Notes under the pieces: model-generated
The model's input: the letters and a program-made list of their open reading frames with translations, nothing else
Databases searched by the model: none
Told to the model about the DNA's origin: nothing
Program-made: the position numbers and the translations under genes
Origin: an uncultured Flavobacteriales bacterium
GTDB lineage: Bacteria; Bacteroidota; Bacteroidia; Flavobacteriales; Crocinitomicaceae
Reading direction: 5' to 3'
Length of the DNA: 17,171 nucleotides
NCBI GenBank assembly: GCA_946479285.1
Contig: CAMLFH010000037.1
Location: 1-17,171 of the forward strand
Shown: positions 7,183-14,344 of the stretch, piece after piece
Layout of the letters: the number at the start of each line of letters is the position of its first letter
Position numbering within the stretch: the stretch's first letter is position 1

Positions 7183-7243
7183 AAATGTGTTGTAAATGAA
7201 AAACTGAGTTGACTGAAGAATTAACAGCAACAACAACACATTT
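7183..7243 (-). promoter_or_regulatory. Long-range helix linking the Cys codons to the metX start region
   Basis: In the transcript an 11-base segment (7243-7233) that includes the ATG and first cysteine codons of the leader frame is exactly complementary to 7193-7183, with a 39-base loop. The 3' arm runs into five T (7185-7181) and then the metX ATG after two more bases. When formed, the helix would block ribosome access to metX, or act as an AU-rich terminator. A ribosome sitting on the cysteine codons would hold the 5' arm and keep the helix open. The complementarity is seen; the mechanism is inferred. Confidence 0.65.
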
Positions 7244-7319
7244 GATCAGAAGTAAAATTGAAAGAAGTTATCCGAAGGTTCGGAAGAAGATTTGGAATGT
7301 AATTGTTTGCACTTTTCAT
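7221..7319 (-). CDS. Leader peptide ending in five consecutive cysteines, upstream of metX
   Basis: A 32-codon frame from ATG 7319 to TAA 7221. It starts MKSANNYIPN and ends SDQMCCCCC; the last codons read TGT TGT TGT TGC TGT TAA. It begins 8 bases after the 3' strand of the riboswitch P1 helix and ends 42 bases before metX. A run of codons for one amino acid just before a stop is the hallmark of attenuator leader peptides, and poly-cysteine leader frames acting as cysteine attenuators are known in mycobacteria. The match between cysteine codons and a sulfur-amino-acid operon, and the overlap of these codons with the 5' arm of the helix in front of metX, make chance unlikely. A 5-bp hairpin in mid-frame (7271-7284, minus-strand TCCGAACCTTCGGA) could pause polymerase. 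The peptide product itself probably has no function. Confidence 0.72.
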   Translation of the reverse strand: MKSANNYIPNLLPNLRITSFNFTSDQMCCCCC

Positions 7320-7327
7320 AACACCAT

Positions 7328-7463
7328 TTTATATTCGTCGGATACACTTTGTATCAAACTCGGAAGTTGGCACCGGTTTTCCAATCCGTCCGAACTATTC
7401 GGAAGAACTTAAAGTTGGTTGCCAGAGGGTCAAAAAGTCCGTCTCTCGCCTCTTCTGTATAAA
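7328..7463 (-). promoter_or_regulatory. SAM riboswitch (SAM-I type) in the metX leader
   Basis: The minus-strand leader carries the core of the S-box aptamer in the right order: AGAAGAGGCGAGAGAC (7456-7441), CCCTCTGGCAACC (7429-7417), and GGTGCCAACTTCC (7374-7362). The stems fit: P1 TTTATA (7463-7458) with TATAAA (7333-7328); P2 AGAGG with CCTCT; P3 CCAA with TTGG enclosing TCCGAA-TAG-TTCGGA; P4 GATAC-AAAGT-GTATC. The P2 arm appears shorter than in the classic form. SAM binding stabilises P1 and normally shuts off methionine genes. No classical terminator follows directly; the P1 3' strand instead lies just before the start of the cysteine leader frame. Confidence 0.85.
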
Positions 7464-7493
7464 CTATTTGTATTCTCGCTTAGAATTACGGGG

Positions 7494-7526
7494 CAAATAT
7501 TCTTAAAAGATTTCGATAAAAGCAAA
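7494..7526 (-). promoter_or_regulatory. Promoter of the metX operon
   Basis: On the minus strand a -33 TTTG (7526-7523) is separated by 21 bases from AATATTTG (7501-7494), one mismatch from the -7 consensus TAnnTTTG. Transcription would start near 7490, giving about 27 bases before the riboswitch P1 helix and a leader of about 310 bases. Confidence 0.6.
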
Positions 7527-7540
7527 TTTCCTTGAAAAAA

Positions 7541-7626
7541 AGTTCAATTGGTTCAAAAGTTCAATGGCTCAAACTATCACTTAACTTAAACAGTTTTGAA
7601 CATTTGAACGGTTTAACTTTTGAACT
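7541..7626. repeat. GTTCAA/TTGAAC-rich imperfect inverted repeat between sdaA and the metX promoter
   Basis: GTTCAA occurs at 7542, 7551 and 7559 and its complement TTGAAC at 7596, 7604 and 7620, so the left half (7541-7575) and the right half (7592-7626) form a loose inverted repeat with perfect 7-bp ends (AGTTCAA/TTGAACT). It begins three bases past the sdaA stop and might help end sdaA transcription, though it is AT-rich and imperfect. The stretch GAACATTTGAAC matches the tandem repeat at 1-48. Confidence 0.6.
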
Positions 7627-7628
7627 AT

Positions 7629-9056
7629 CTAGCACTCTGAAATATTCACCGAAATATTCGTCGCCAATCCGCCATCGGAAGTTTCCTTGTATTTTGAATT
7701 CATGTCCAAAGCGGTTTCCCACATGGTTTTGATAACTCCGTCCAATGAAACTTTTGCGGTATCGGGATCTCCCTGTAAAGCCAACTGACAGGCCGTAATA
7801 GCTTTAATTGCGCCCATTGTGTTGCGCTCAATACATGGAATCTGTACCAAACCGCCAATCGGGTCGCAGGTCAATCCTAAATGGTGTTCCATAGCTATTT
7901 CTGCTGCCATCATTGCCTGGTCCGAATTTCCTCCCAAACATTCTGTCAGAGCAGCAGCGGCCATTGCGGATGAAACTCCGATTTCAGCCTGGCAACCACC
8001 CATTGCAGCAGAGATTGTAGAGCGTTTTTTGAAAATACTTCCGATTTCGGCAGCAACTGTCATGAAACGCACAATGTCTTTCTCGTCCGTTCCGCCGGCA
8101 AAGCAGACATAATACATCAAAACCGCCGGAATCACTCCTGAAGCACCATTTGTAGGAGCGGTAACAACTCTGCCGAATGCCGCATTTTCTTCATTCACGG
8201 AAAGCGCAAAACAACTCACCCAATTCAATGTGTTTTGAAAAATATTACTGGTGGACTGGATCTGTTTGATGAAATCTTTGGAGTCTTTGCAGGCAATTCC
8301 ATTAAGTAATCTTCGACTCATTTCGTAAGCTCTCCGCTTCACATTCAAACCTCCGGGAAGTGTTCCTTCCGTATTCACACCTCTGTAAACGCAATCGCGC
8401 ATGACGTTCCAGATTTCCAGGCAGCCGGCTATGGTTTCTTCCTGTGATCTCCAGGTCAATTCGTTTCGCATCACGATTTCAGAAATCCCCACTCCCTGCT
8501 CGTCACAATATCTTTTCAGATCTGCTGCGGTTTCGATAGGAAAAGGCAAACTGCTAACAGAATCGTCAGAAAAAGTGGTTTCTTCGCCCTCCTTTACAAC
8601 AAATCCGCCGCCAATGGAATAATAAGTATGTGATTCCTGTGATCCGTCCATCATCGTTACTGTCAAAGTCAAAGCATTCGGATGCCCCGGCAGCGACTTA
8701 TCAAAATGGAAGATCAAATCCGTTTCAGGCTCAAAAGTAATGACTTGTTCCCCACAGATTTCCAGTGTTTTTGTTTGATGGACCTTTTCAAATTTCGGGT
8801 CGATCGTATTGACAGCAATTGTAACTGGATCTTCTCCCATCAATCCCAAAAGAACAGCAATATCTGTTCCGTGTCCTTTTCCTGTTTTGGCTAAAGAACC
8901 ATATAGATCTACATGAATCCGTTTGATTTCTTTGATCCCGGGATTTACTTTATACAAATTGATAAATTGCTGTGCTGCTCTCCAGGGTCCCATTGTATGA
9001 GAGCTCGAAGGACCTACTCCGATCTTGAAAATATCAAAAACACTAATTTGTTCCAT
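7629..9056 (-). CDS. sdaA: L-serine dehydratase (L-serine ammonia-lyase), iron-sulfur type
   Basis: A 475-residue single-chain enzyme that converts L-serine to pyruvate and ammonia with a 4Fe-4S cluster. The N-terminal beta domain opens with [24 protein letters not shown] (residues 5-28); the catalytic alpha domain holds [10 protein letters not shown] (303-312) and the cluster cysteines C355 ([10 protein letters not shown]), C397 and C408 ([18 protein letters not shown]), with the 42- and 11-residue spacings known from the Legionella enzyme. The chain ends in Cys475 (NISEC), which fits the tail-in-mouth arrangement where the C-terminal cysteine caps the cluster and is displaced by serine. Start ATG 9056; -7 boxes lie upstream. 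It is separated from metX by promoter and riboswitch, so it is its own unit. The cluster makes the enzyme oxygen-sensitive. Confidence 0.95.
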   Translation of the reverse strand: MEQISVFDIFKIGVGPSSSHTMGPWRAAQQFINLYKVNPGIKEIKRIHVDLYGSLAKTGKGHGTDIAVLLGLMGEDPVTIAVNTIDPKFEKVHQTKTLEICGEQVITFEPETDLIFHFDKSLPGHPNALTLTVTMMDGSQESHTYYSIGGGFVVKEGEETTFSDDSVSSLPFPIETAADLKRYCDEQGVGISEIVMRNELTWRSQEETIAGCLEIWNVMRDCVYRGVNTEGTLPGGLNVKRRAYEMSRRLLNGIACKDSKDFIKQIQSTSNIFQNTLNWVSCFALSVNEENAAFGRVVTAPTNGASGVIPAVLMYYVCFAGGTDEKDIVRFMTVAAEIGSIFKKRSTISAAMGGCQAEIGVSSAMAAAALTECLGGNSDQAMMAAEIAMEHHLGLTCDPIGGLVQIPCIERNTMGAIKAITACQLALQGDPDTAKVSLDGVIKTMWETALDMNSKYKETSDGGLATNISVNISEC

Positions 9057-9086
9057 TGGGTGAGTTTACTTAAAGGCAAGGATAAG

Positions 9087-9120
9087 CAAAGATCTTACTT
9101 TACCAGCCTTTACAAAGGTA
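9087..9120 (-). promoter_or_regulatory. Candidate sdaA promoter with two possible -7 boxes
   Basis: TACCTTTG (9120-9113, minus) matches TAnnTTTG exactly. 18 bases further on comes GATCTTTG (9094-9087), one mismatch, for which the TTTG of the first box would serve as -33. Leaders of about 50 or 26 bases would result. Which box is used cannot be decided by eye. Confidence 0.45.
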
Positions 9121-9195
9121 AGTTTTCAGTACGGAATTGTTAAGAATTACTCGTTAAATGAGTTTAAATAAAACGTTGTTGCTTGATTTTATCAA

Positions 9196-9960
9196 TTACC
9201 TAACAAAAACCCATTCGGAATCCGAAGACTGCTTTTCATCAAATGAATAGCCGTCCACGTTGTAACCCTTCAAGTCTTCCGTTTTAGTCAGTTCATTTTG
9301 AATAATATATCTCGCCATTACTCCGCGAGCATGTTTTGCAAAGATCATAATCACTTTGTATTCTCCGTTTTTAAACTCTTTAAAGACTGGAGTAACCACC
9401 GGATTTTTGATTTTCTTCCACAAAATTGCCCGGTTATACTCTGCAGAAGCCAGGTTAATAATCGCTTCTCCCTTTTCTGTTTCTTTCAAGAGTGATTTTG
9501 TCAATTTATCTCCCCAAAACTGGTACAAACCTGTCACTCCTTCTTTGATCTCCAGGCGTGTTCCCATTTCCAAACGATACGGATGTATCAAATCCATTGG
9601 TTTCAACAAGCCGTACATTCCTGATAGGATACGCAAATCTTTCTGTGCTTTCTCCAGTTCTTTTGGAGAAAGGGTTTCAGCATCCAATCCTTTATAAACT
9701 TCACCGGTAAACAAAAAAGCCGCGGGTTTCACGTCATCCGTTGGTTCGGAAGACAAATGCCAGGATTTATTTCTATTCACATTCAATTCAGCAATGTCTT
9801 TTGAAACATGCATCAATTCCATAATATTCTTCGCTTTCATCTTTTTCAGCTTTCCAACTAAAGATTTTGCTTCTTTAGAAAATGCAGGCTGTGTGAAATC
9901 AAATTTTGGGAATTGACAGTTTTCGTTGATCGATTTTGCAGGAGAAATAAGAATTTTCAT
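9196..9960 (-). CDS. yaaA: YaaA-family (DUF328/UPF0246) peroxide stress protein
   Basis: A 254-residue protein, close to the E. coli YaaA length. E. coli YaaA lowers free intracellular iron and protects DNA and proteins during hydrogen peroxide stress; the molecular mechanism is not settled, though DNA binding has been reported. Family motifs are the opening MKILISPAKS, then VYKGLDAETL, LRILSGMYGLLKPMDLIHPY (about 109-128), YRLEMGTRL, NLASAEYNRAI and FAKHARGVMARYII. I chose ATG 9960 because the family starts exactly at MKILISPAK and a perfect -7 box lies 18 bases upstream; the frame extends seven codons further to a TTG that overlaps this box. It stands alone, between the terminator of the secreted gene pair and sdaA. 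Confidence 0.92.
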   Translation of the reverse strand: MKILISPAKSINENCQFPKFDFTQPAFSKEAKSLVGKLKKMKAKNIMELMHVSKDIAELNVNRNKSWHLSSEPTDDVKPAAFLFTGEVYKGLDAETLSPKELEKAQKDLRILSGMYGLLKPMDLIHPYRLEMGTRLEIKEGVTGLYQFWGDKLTKSLLKETEKGEAIINLASAEYNRAILWKKIKNPVVTPVFKEFKNGEYKVIMIFAKHARGVMARYIIQNELTKTEDLKGYNVDGYSFDEKQSSDSEWVFVR

Positions 9961-9978
9961 ACTAAATTTTGCTTTGCC

Positions 9979-9986
9979 CAAAAATA
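9979..9986 (-). promoter_or_regulatory. -7 box (TATTTTTG) of yaaA
   Basis: TATTTTTG on the minus strand is an exact TAnnTTTG match, ending 18 bases before the yaaA ATG at 9960. No clear -33 TTG is present. No operator for a peroxide sensor is recognisable. Confidence 0.5.
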
Positions 9987-10020
9987 CGCTGAAAAAATTG
10001 AATTGGTTTTCTCATAAACG

Positions 10021-10055
10021 AAAATCGCCTCCAGCATAAACTGAAGGCGATTTTT
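10021..10055 (-). terminator. Intrinsic terminator after the large secreted protein gene
   Basis: AAAATCGCCT (10021-10030) pairs perfectly with AGGCGATTTT (10045-10054); an inner CAG/CTG adds three more pairs around a 6-base loop. It lies 23 bases beyond the stop codon at 10078. The T run is four on the minus strand and five on the plus strand, so it may be bidirectional. Confidence 0.8.
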
Positions 10056-10077
10056 GTGAATAGCGTTTAGGTTTTTA

Positions 10078-13000
10078 CTATTTCAGCAAGGTAACATGGC
10101 CGTCTAGTTCCTTCTTTTTATCACTCGATTTGTATTTTACTTTAATTTTCCAGATATAGGTGCCGTCCAGGAGTTGCTTATCGTGATAAGTGCCATCCCA
10201 ACCTTCTTCGTAATTCAACGATTCAAAAATGAGTTCTCCCCATCGGTTGAAAATGGACAAATGATAGCTGTTCACATCAAATCCGGTAGTTAAAACGGGC
10301 TTGAAGACATTGTTAAATTCATCACCGTCCGGTGAAAACGCATTCGGAACATAATAAATCAAATCTTCTCCGACGTGAACTGTTTGGGAAATAGAATCTC
10401 TACAGCCATCGACACTTATGGCAATTAAATGCACTTCATAAGTAGCAGATTCTTCATCCGGGAAAACGTGTGTTGGATTTTCAGCAGTACTTCCACCCGA
10501 TCCGTCTGAGAAATTCCAGGAATAAGTGTCTGCACCATAAGAACTATTGAAGAAATTCACGAAAGTATTCGAAGTCTCCAATTCTGTTGGTGTCATATCG
10601 AAACCTGCAATCGGATTTGGATATACGCATAAGAATGTTGGTTTAGTTCCTGTATTGGTACATCCTTCCGGAGTTGAAACAGTCAGCGTTACATCGTAAC
10701 AACCGGGTTCCCACAATTCCAGGTCAACAGTACCACAACTGTTGTATTGATCTCCGTTTGAAAGCGTCCATTGACAGTTATTCAAATTTCCTGTCGACAA
10801 GTTTGTAAGCTTCGTAAGCAAAGGAGAACAACCTGCTACTTCTGTTGCAGAAAAATCGACCTGTGGAGTCGGAACAAAAATCACCTGAATAATATCCGTA
10901 TTTGTACAACCATTTGCATCCGTTCCAACAACTGTATAATTCAATGTGCTTTGAGGTTGAAATGCAACGCCATCAATTACAGAATTATCCCATACATAGC
11001 TCACAGCACCTTGTCCGGATAAAGTAGTTGAGAAACCTTCACAAACAGAATGATCAACTCCTGCAGAAACAACAGGTAAATCCCAAACTCTTACCAGGAC
11101 ATTGGTTCCAACTAAATTCGAACACATGGAGACAGAACCTTCCTGCACGGATATCAATTGGTAATTATAATCCCCTGAAATGTTTGTCGGAACCGAAATA
11201 GTAGATTGTCCGGAAGCTGAAACGAGTGTCTGCGGAGCCCCGCTATTGATTGAATAAGTAAATGTAAACGGGGAAACTCCATTCGTCCCGTTAAAGACTA
11301 CAATCGGCTGAGTTTCATTCAGACATAAGCTGGTATCTCCTGAAATAGTTGCGTTTGGCAATGGATTAACGATAATAGTTGCCACACCTGCCTGATTTGC
11401 TGTACAAACTGTTGAAGAGCCATCCTGCACACTCTGCAGTGTGTATACGAAGTTTCCAACTGTATTTGACGGTACTGTTATCGTCACAATATTGGAACCA
11501 TTTAAAGTGCTGATCGTTTGTTGAACTCCATTCATTGTATAAGTAAATGTGTAAGGTCCAACTGTATTTCCCCCGGTAAAAGTTACCTGTGGCTGATTCG
11601 AAAACTGACAGATCGTTGCATCTCCGGTTAAGGAAGCAGTGGGAAGGTCGTTTACCACTACATTCACTACCCCCTGCTGCAGATTCAAACAGCCTGTTGC
11701 GCCTGCATCCTGAACACTTATCAAACTATACTGATGATTGCCTGCTACGTTGGTCGGAATCGGAATGGTAGCTACTCCGGCAGCATTCGATACGATCTGA
11801 ACAGCCGCTCCACCATTGTATGAATAATTAAAAGTGTAAGGTGCTGTTGCATTTGCACCGGTAAAAGTAACTATTGGCTGCGCATCGTTCAGACAAACAA
11901 TTGCATCACCTGAAATTACGGCTGTAGGCATTGGATTTATGGTCAATGTTCTGATATCCGTATTGGTACATCCGGCAGCGCTGGTCCCTGTAGCAGTGTA
12001 ACTTGTTGTCACAGCCGGAGTAACCATTGTTCCATTAGGTACATTCGCCCCCCAGATATAATTCACTGCATTTCCGGTTGCCAGCATCATCATTTGATCT
12101 CCGGCACACATAGCAGCATCAACTCCTGCATCAACCGTTGGCAGCGCATTGATAGTTAGCTGAGTGGTTATTACACCATAACAGGGCACTGAAGGAGTAA
12201 ACGAAATGGTGTACAATTGAGAGGTTGTGGTTGTACTTGTTGACAAATCGATCACACCGGTATTTGGGTTAATGGTAACCGTTGCAGGAGCAACACTGTA
12301 GGTTCCTGCAACAGCAGTTGAAAGTGTTGGCGCAGGATCTGCTGCATCCATGCAATAATCCGGATTCGGATAAGTGACCGTGTAAGGATTGGAAGGATTG
12401 ACTGTAACGAGCACCTGATCTGTAGCCAAACACCCGTTTGCATCTGTTCCGGTTACGGTATAATTTTGTGTGGCAGCTGCAGCAAAAGCAACGCCGTCTG
12501 TTACTCCGTTATCCCAAGTAAAATTTGATCCGATTGTTCCCGCAAGAGTTACATTCTGACCTGCACAAACCGTTTGGTCCGGTCCGCCATTAATCATCGG
12601 AGTGAAAACGTTTACTGTAATAGGTGCGGACTGGCATAAAAGAACACCGTTATTGTCGTATAACCCAGCCACGAAAACCGTATCGCTGAAAACCGGAATG
12701 GTTACCGTATTGGAAGATGGTGTATTACTTCCCGGAATATCCCACCCAATATTGGTTGTTAAACAAGGACCTGCGTTGATGAAAATGTTATCCAATCCCC
12801 AGTTGTCGCAACAGTTACCGGAAGAATTCAACTGAATCCATCGAAATATTGTATTTGTTGTTGCGGCGGCTGCAGGAATTGGAATGGAGAATGGACTCCA
12901 ATTTGTATAAGCTGTTGCTCCGTTAATAGAAGCATTTCCACCAGGATTCGCTCCCAACTGGAATCCCCATGGACTGAAATAAACAAACTCCACCCAGGTT

Positions 13001-13437
13001 GCTCCACCGTCCAAACTGTATTGGATGGAAACACCTTCATCTTGTTCGTCCGGACCTTCGCAAGGAACAGGTCCGCCCTGCACCGCGTATCTCATTTCAA
13101 AATCGAGCGTTCCACCGGAACAAACGTCGAAACTGGCACTGGTTATGTTTGGTGTTCCAACCGCTGTTGACGCCCAAAAATAAGGCGTATTGTCCATTGA
13201 TGGCCCACACAAAACACCATAGTTTGCCGCTCCGGAAGTTGACCAGCCTGCAGGAAGTGCATTGTTGTTAAAATCAAAGGCCTGGTTTGCCTGTGTTACT
13301 GTTCCGGCAGCCGTTAGCGTAACGACAGTTCCCGGACACACTGTTAATGGATTGGGTCCAGCGATCGAGACCTGGCACGTTTGTGAATACCCAGTTAGAA
13401 TACTGAGCATACACATTACAAGTAATGTTGCTTTCAT
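10078..13437 (-). CDS. Large secreted surface protein with Ig-like/PKD repeats and gliding-motility-associated C-terminal domain
   Basis: A 1119-residue protein with a signal peptide (about residues 1-18, ending GYS/Q). In order: a CXG-type Ig-like stretch (19-48), a jelly-roll or MAM-like domain (about 52-224) with DGGATWVEF and WIQLNSSGNCCDNWGLDNIFI, Ig-like units of the VCAG...WDN...GVAF...YTVTGTDANGC type (282-347, 434-502, 788-855), three tandem 95-residue repeats (504-787), two PKD-like domains (about 860-938 and 943-1022, with YSWNFSDG), and the C-terminal domain from about 1027: YYVPNAFSPDGDEFNN, LSIFNRWGELIFES, EGWDGTY, DGTYIWKIKVKY. This ending is the type B signal that directs proteins through the type IX secretion system, so the protein is probably on the cell surface or released; an adhesin role is likely but unproven. 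The start follows the small secreted gene by 61 bases, with no promoter seen between, so the two may share a transcript. Confidence 0.9.
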   Translation of the reverse strand: MKATLLVMCMLSILTGYSQTCQVSIAGPNPLTVCPGTVVTLTAAGTVTQANQAFDFNNNALPAGWSTSGAANYGVLCGPSMDNTPYFWASTAVGTPNITSASFDVCSGGTLDFEMRYAVQGGPVPCEGPDEQDEGVSIQYSLDGGATWVEFVYFSPWGFQLGANPGGNASINGATAYTNWSPFSIPIPAAAATTNTIFRWIQLNSSGNCCDNWGLDNIFINAGPCLTTNIGWDIPGSNTPSSNTVTIPVFSDTVFVAGLYDNNGVLLCQSAPITVNVFTPMINGGPDQTVCAGQNVTLAGTIGSNFTWDNGVTDGVAFAAAATQNYTVTGTDANGCLATDQVLVTVNPSNPYTVTYPNPDYCMDAADPAPTLSTAVAGTYSVAPATVTINPNTGVIDLSTSTTTTSQLYTISFTPSVPCYGVITTQLTINALPTVDAGVDAAMCAGDQMMMLATGNAVNYIWGANVPNGTMVTPAVTTSYTATGTSAAGCTNTDIRTLTINPMPTAVISGDAIVCLNDAQPIVTFTGANATAPYTFNYSYNGGAAVQIVSNAAGVATIPIPTNVAGNHQYSLISVQDAGATGCLNLQQGVVNVVVNDLPTASLTGDATICQFSNQPQVTFTGGNTVGPYTFTYTMNGVQQTISTLNGSNIVTITVPSNTVGNFVYTLQSVQDGSSTVCTANQAGVATIIVNPLPNATISGDTSLCLNETQPIVVFNGTNGVSPFTFTYSINSGAPQTLVSASGQSTISVPTNISGDYNYQLISVQEGSVSMCSNLVGTNVLVRVWDLPVVSAGVDHSVCEGFSTTLSGQGAVSYVWDNSVIDGVAFQPQSTLNYTVVGTDANGCTNTDIIQVIFVPTPQVDFSATEVAGCSPLLTKLTNLSTGNLNNCQWTLSNGDQYNSCGTVDLELWEPGCYDVTLTVSTPEGCTNTGTKPTFLCVYPNPIAGFDMTPTELETSNTFVNFFNSSYGADTYSWNFSDGSGGSTAENPTHVFPDEESATYEVHLIAISVDGCRDSISQTVHVGEDLIYYVPNAFSPDGDEFNNVFKPVLTTGFDVNSYHLSIFNRWGELIFESLNYEEGWDGTYHDKQLLDGTYIWKIKVKYKSSDKKKELDGHVTLLK
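11077..11928 (-). repeat. Three tandem ~95-residue repeats inside the large surface protein
   Basis: Residues 504-598, 599-693 and 694-787 each run from P-(T/N)-A-x-(I/L)-(S/T)-GD through an internal FTG/FNG...PFTFTY-type core and LISVQ(D/E) or LQSVQD to a closing V...(D/P)L. The DNA blocks are 11644-11928, 11359-11643 and 11077-11358. They have diverged at the DNA level, so the copies are old. Similar repeats occur in SprB-like adhesins of gliding Bacteroidota. Confidence 0.85.
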
Positions 13438-13498
13438 AGTAAGTCGTAATAAATGAATAAGAAGAAGCGATCAATAGTCTTCGTTCAGCGAGGCTGAA

Positions 13499-13921
13499 TT
13501 ACTCGACGATCAAATTTTCAATTCGTAGTTCCTGGAAATTCCATGCTCCCGAAAAATTGGGATTACGTAAGTAGACTTTAGTTTTGTCATCAGACCCGCA
13601 CGAAGCTGAATAAACCTGGTTTGGCGACAAACTAACATAGTAGAGTGTTTCGTCACTGCCATTGCATCCGGCACAGCCTTCAGCGAATTGAGTGACTATA
13701 TTAAATCCGACATGCAAAGCATTATTTGTCAGGTTCTCAATTTTTAAAAAAGCAAATTGATAAGCTTGTTTCCCAATTTCAACGTCACAGTCCCCTCGCA
13801 CATAAGATATTTTTAATTGTGGAGTGGTAATGAGCGAAAGCTCCTCCTGTGAAAACGCTGTCGAACTAAAAAGAACGCATGCAGCGATACTTTTGGTCCA
13901 TTTTAACAGATCCCTTTTCAT
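13499..13921 (-). CDS. Small secreted protein of unknown function
   Basis: A 140-residue protein I do not recognise. It has a signal peptide (MKRDLLKWTKSIAACVLFSS, cut near TAFSQ, residue 24-25) and a beta-rich mature part of about 115 residues with several cysteines: C44 in GDCDVEI, a CAGC pair in EGCAGCNGSD, and SASCGSDDKT. The arrangement suggests disulfides or metal binding, but CAGC is not in a thioredoxin-like context. There is no C-terminal secretion domain. It precedes the large surface protein by 61 bases on the same strand, which holds a 6-bp hairpin (13484-13498) but no T run, so read-through is likely and a role together with that protein is plausible. An imperfect -7 box, AACATTTG (13967-13960), lies 39 bases upstream. 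Confidence 0.75.
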   Translation of the reverse strand: MKRDLLKWTKSIAACVLFSSTAFSQEELSLITTPQLKISYVRGDCDVEIGKQAYQFAFLKIENLTNNALHVGFNIVTQFAEGCAGCNGSDETLYYVSLSPNQVYSASCGSDDKTKVYLRNPNFSGAWNFQELRIENLIVE

Positions 13922-13938
13922 AATCTAACAGTTAGTAG

Positions 13939-14160
13939 TCATTGGTCTACATTAGTAGACAAATGTTTGTTAATAGATGCGTGTTTTAATAATTCGTCAA
14001 TAGTAATTTTAGCCGAGTCATCTTTTTTAAAGACTCCTTTTGCGACTAAACAGTAGTCTATTTGAGTATCCAAATAGTGTAATAGATATGTGTTTTAATA
14101 ATAATTCATCAACAATAATTTTAGTCGAGTCATCTATTTTAAAGACTCCCCTTGTGACTT
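13939..14160 (-). pseudogene. Possible decayed coding remnant, duplicated
   Basis: On the minus strand the nearer copy reads as a 51-codon open stretch (14094-13939) without an ATG, including GVFKKDDSAKITIDELLKH and ending in TGA. The farther copy (14157 downward) reads GVFKIDDSTKIIVDELLLKH in its own frame, also without an ATG, and is cut off upstream by stops and a one-base shift. About 18 of 25 residues agree. However most base differences change the amino acid, so there is no sign of selection on a protein now. It may be the relic of a gene end, or non-coding sequence that happens to stay open. I do not recognise the family. Confidence 0.3.
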
Positions 14161-14177
14161 AAAAGTCAGTCTATTTT
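13971..14177. repeat. Two diverged ~95-bp direct repeats with period ~109
   Basis: TAATAGAT at 13971 and again at 14080 opens two copies that stay alignable up to AGTCTATTT (14054 and 14169). They differ by about ten substitutions and one 3-base indel over the best 76 bases (roughly 87% identity). Both keep an inverted repeat GAGTC-N12-GACTC (14015-14036 and 14127-14148). They lie upstream of the secreted gene pair on the minus strand. Confidence 0.75.
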
Positions 14178-14304
14178 ATCAAAACGCAAGAGCTGGTTAC
14201 AATTCTACTGTTCTAGTCGAATATTAAGGCTTGTTGGAAGTCCGATTAGAAAATGGGACTATTAAGAGTTTCAGTTTTTGTTCAGAGGAACGATAACAAA
14301 TTTA

Positions 14305-14344
14305 TAATAATTTGTGAATTATGCAAGCATAATGGCAATTATTA
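14305..14344. repeat. Nested inverted repeat upstream of the lhgO terminator
   Basis: TAATAATT (14305-14312) pairs with AATTATTA (14337-14344), and inside it ATTATGC (14318-14324) pairs with GCATAAT (14327-14333) around two bases. The result is a two-part hairpin separated by a small internal loop. It could be an operator or the 5' hairpin of a small plus-strand RNA that would end at the terminator around 14456; no good promoter was found for that. Confidence 0.45.

Noticed and set aside
7231..7243. The CAACAACAACA stretch as a mere microsatellite
   Set aside because: On the coding strand it includes a TGC among the TGT codons, ends exactly at a stop, belongs to a frame with an ATG just after the riboswitch, and pairs with the metX start region; a leader peptide explains more than a simple repeat.
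9356..9697. A 113-codon plus-strand frame opposite yaaA
   Set aside because: The other strand encodes a clear family protein; this frame is low-quality sequence with no homology signal visible and no promoter.
13674..13685. The C-x-x-C (CAGC) in the small secreted protein as a thioredoxin-like site
   Set aside because: No thioredoxin fold sequence surrounds it and the protein is mostly beta; a plain disulfide or structural role is just as likely.
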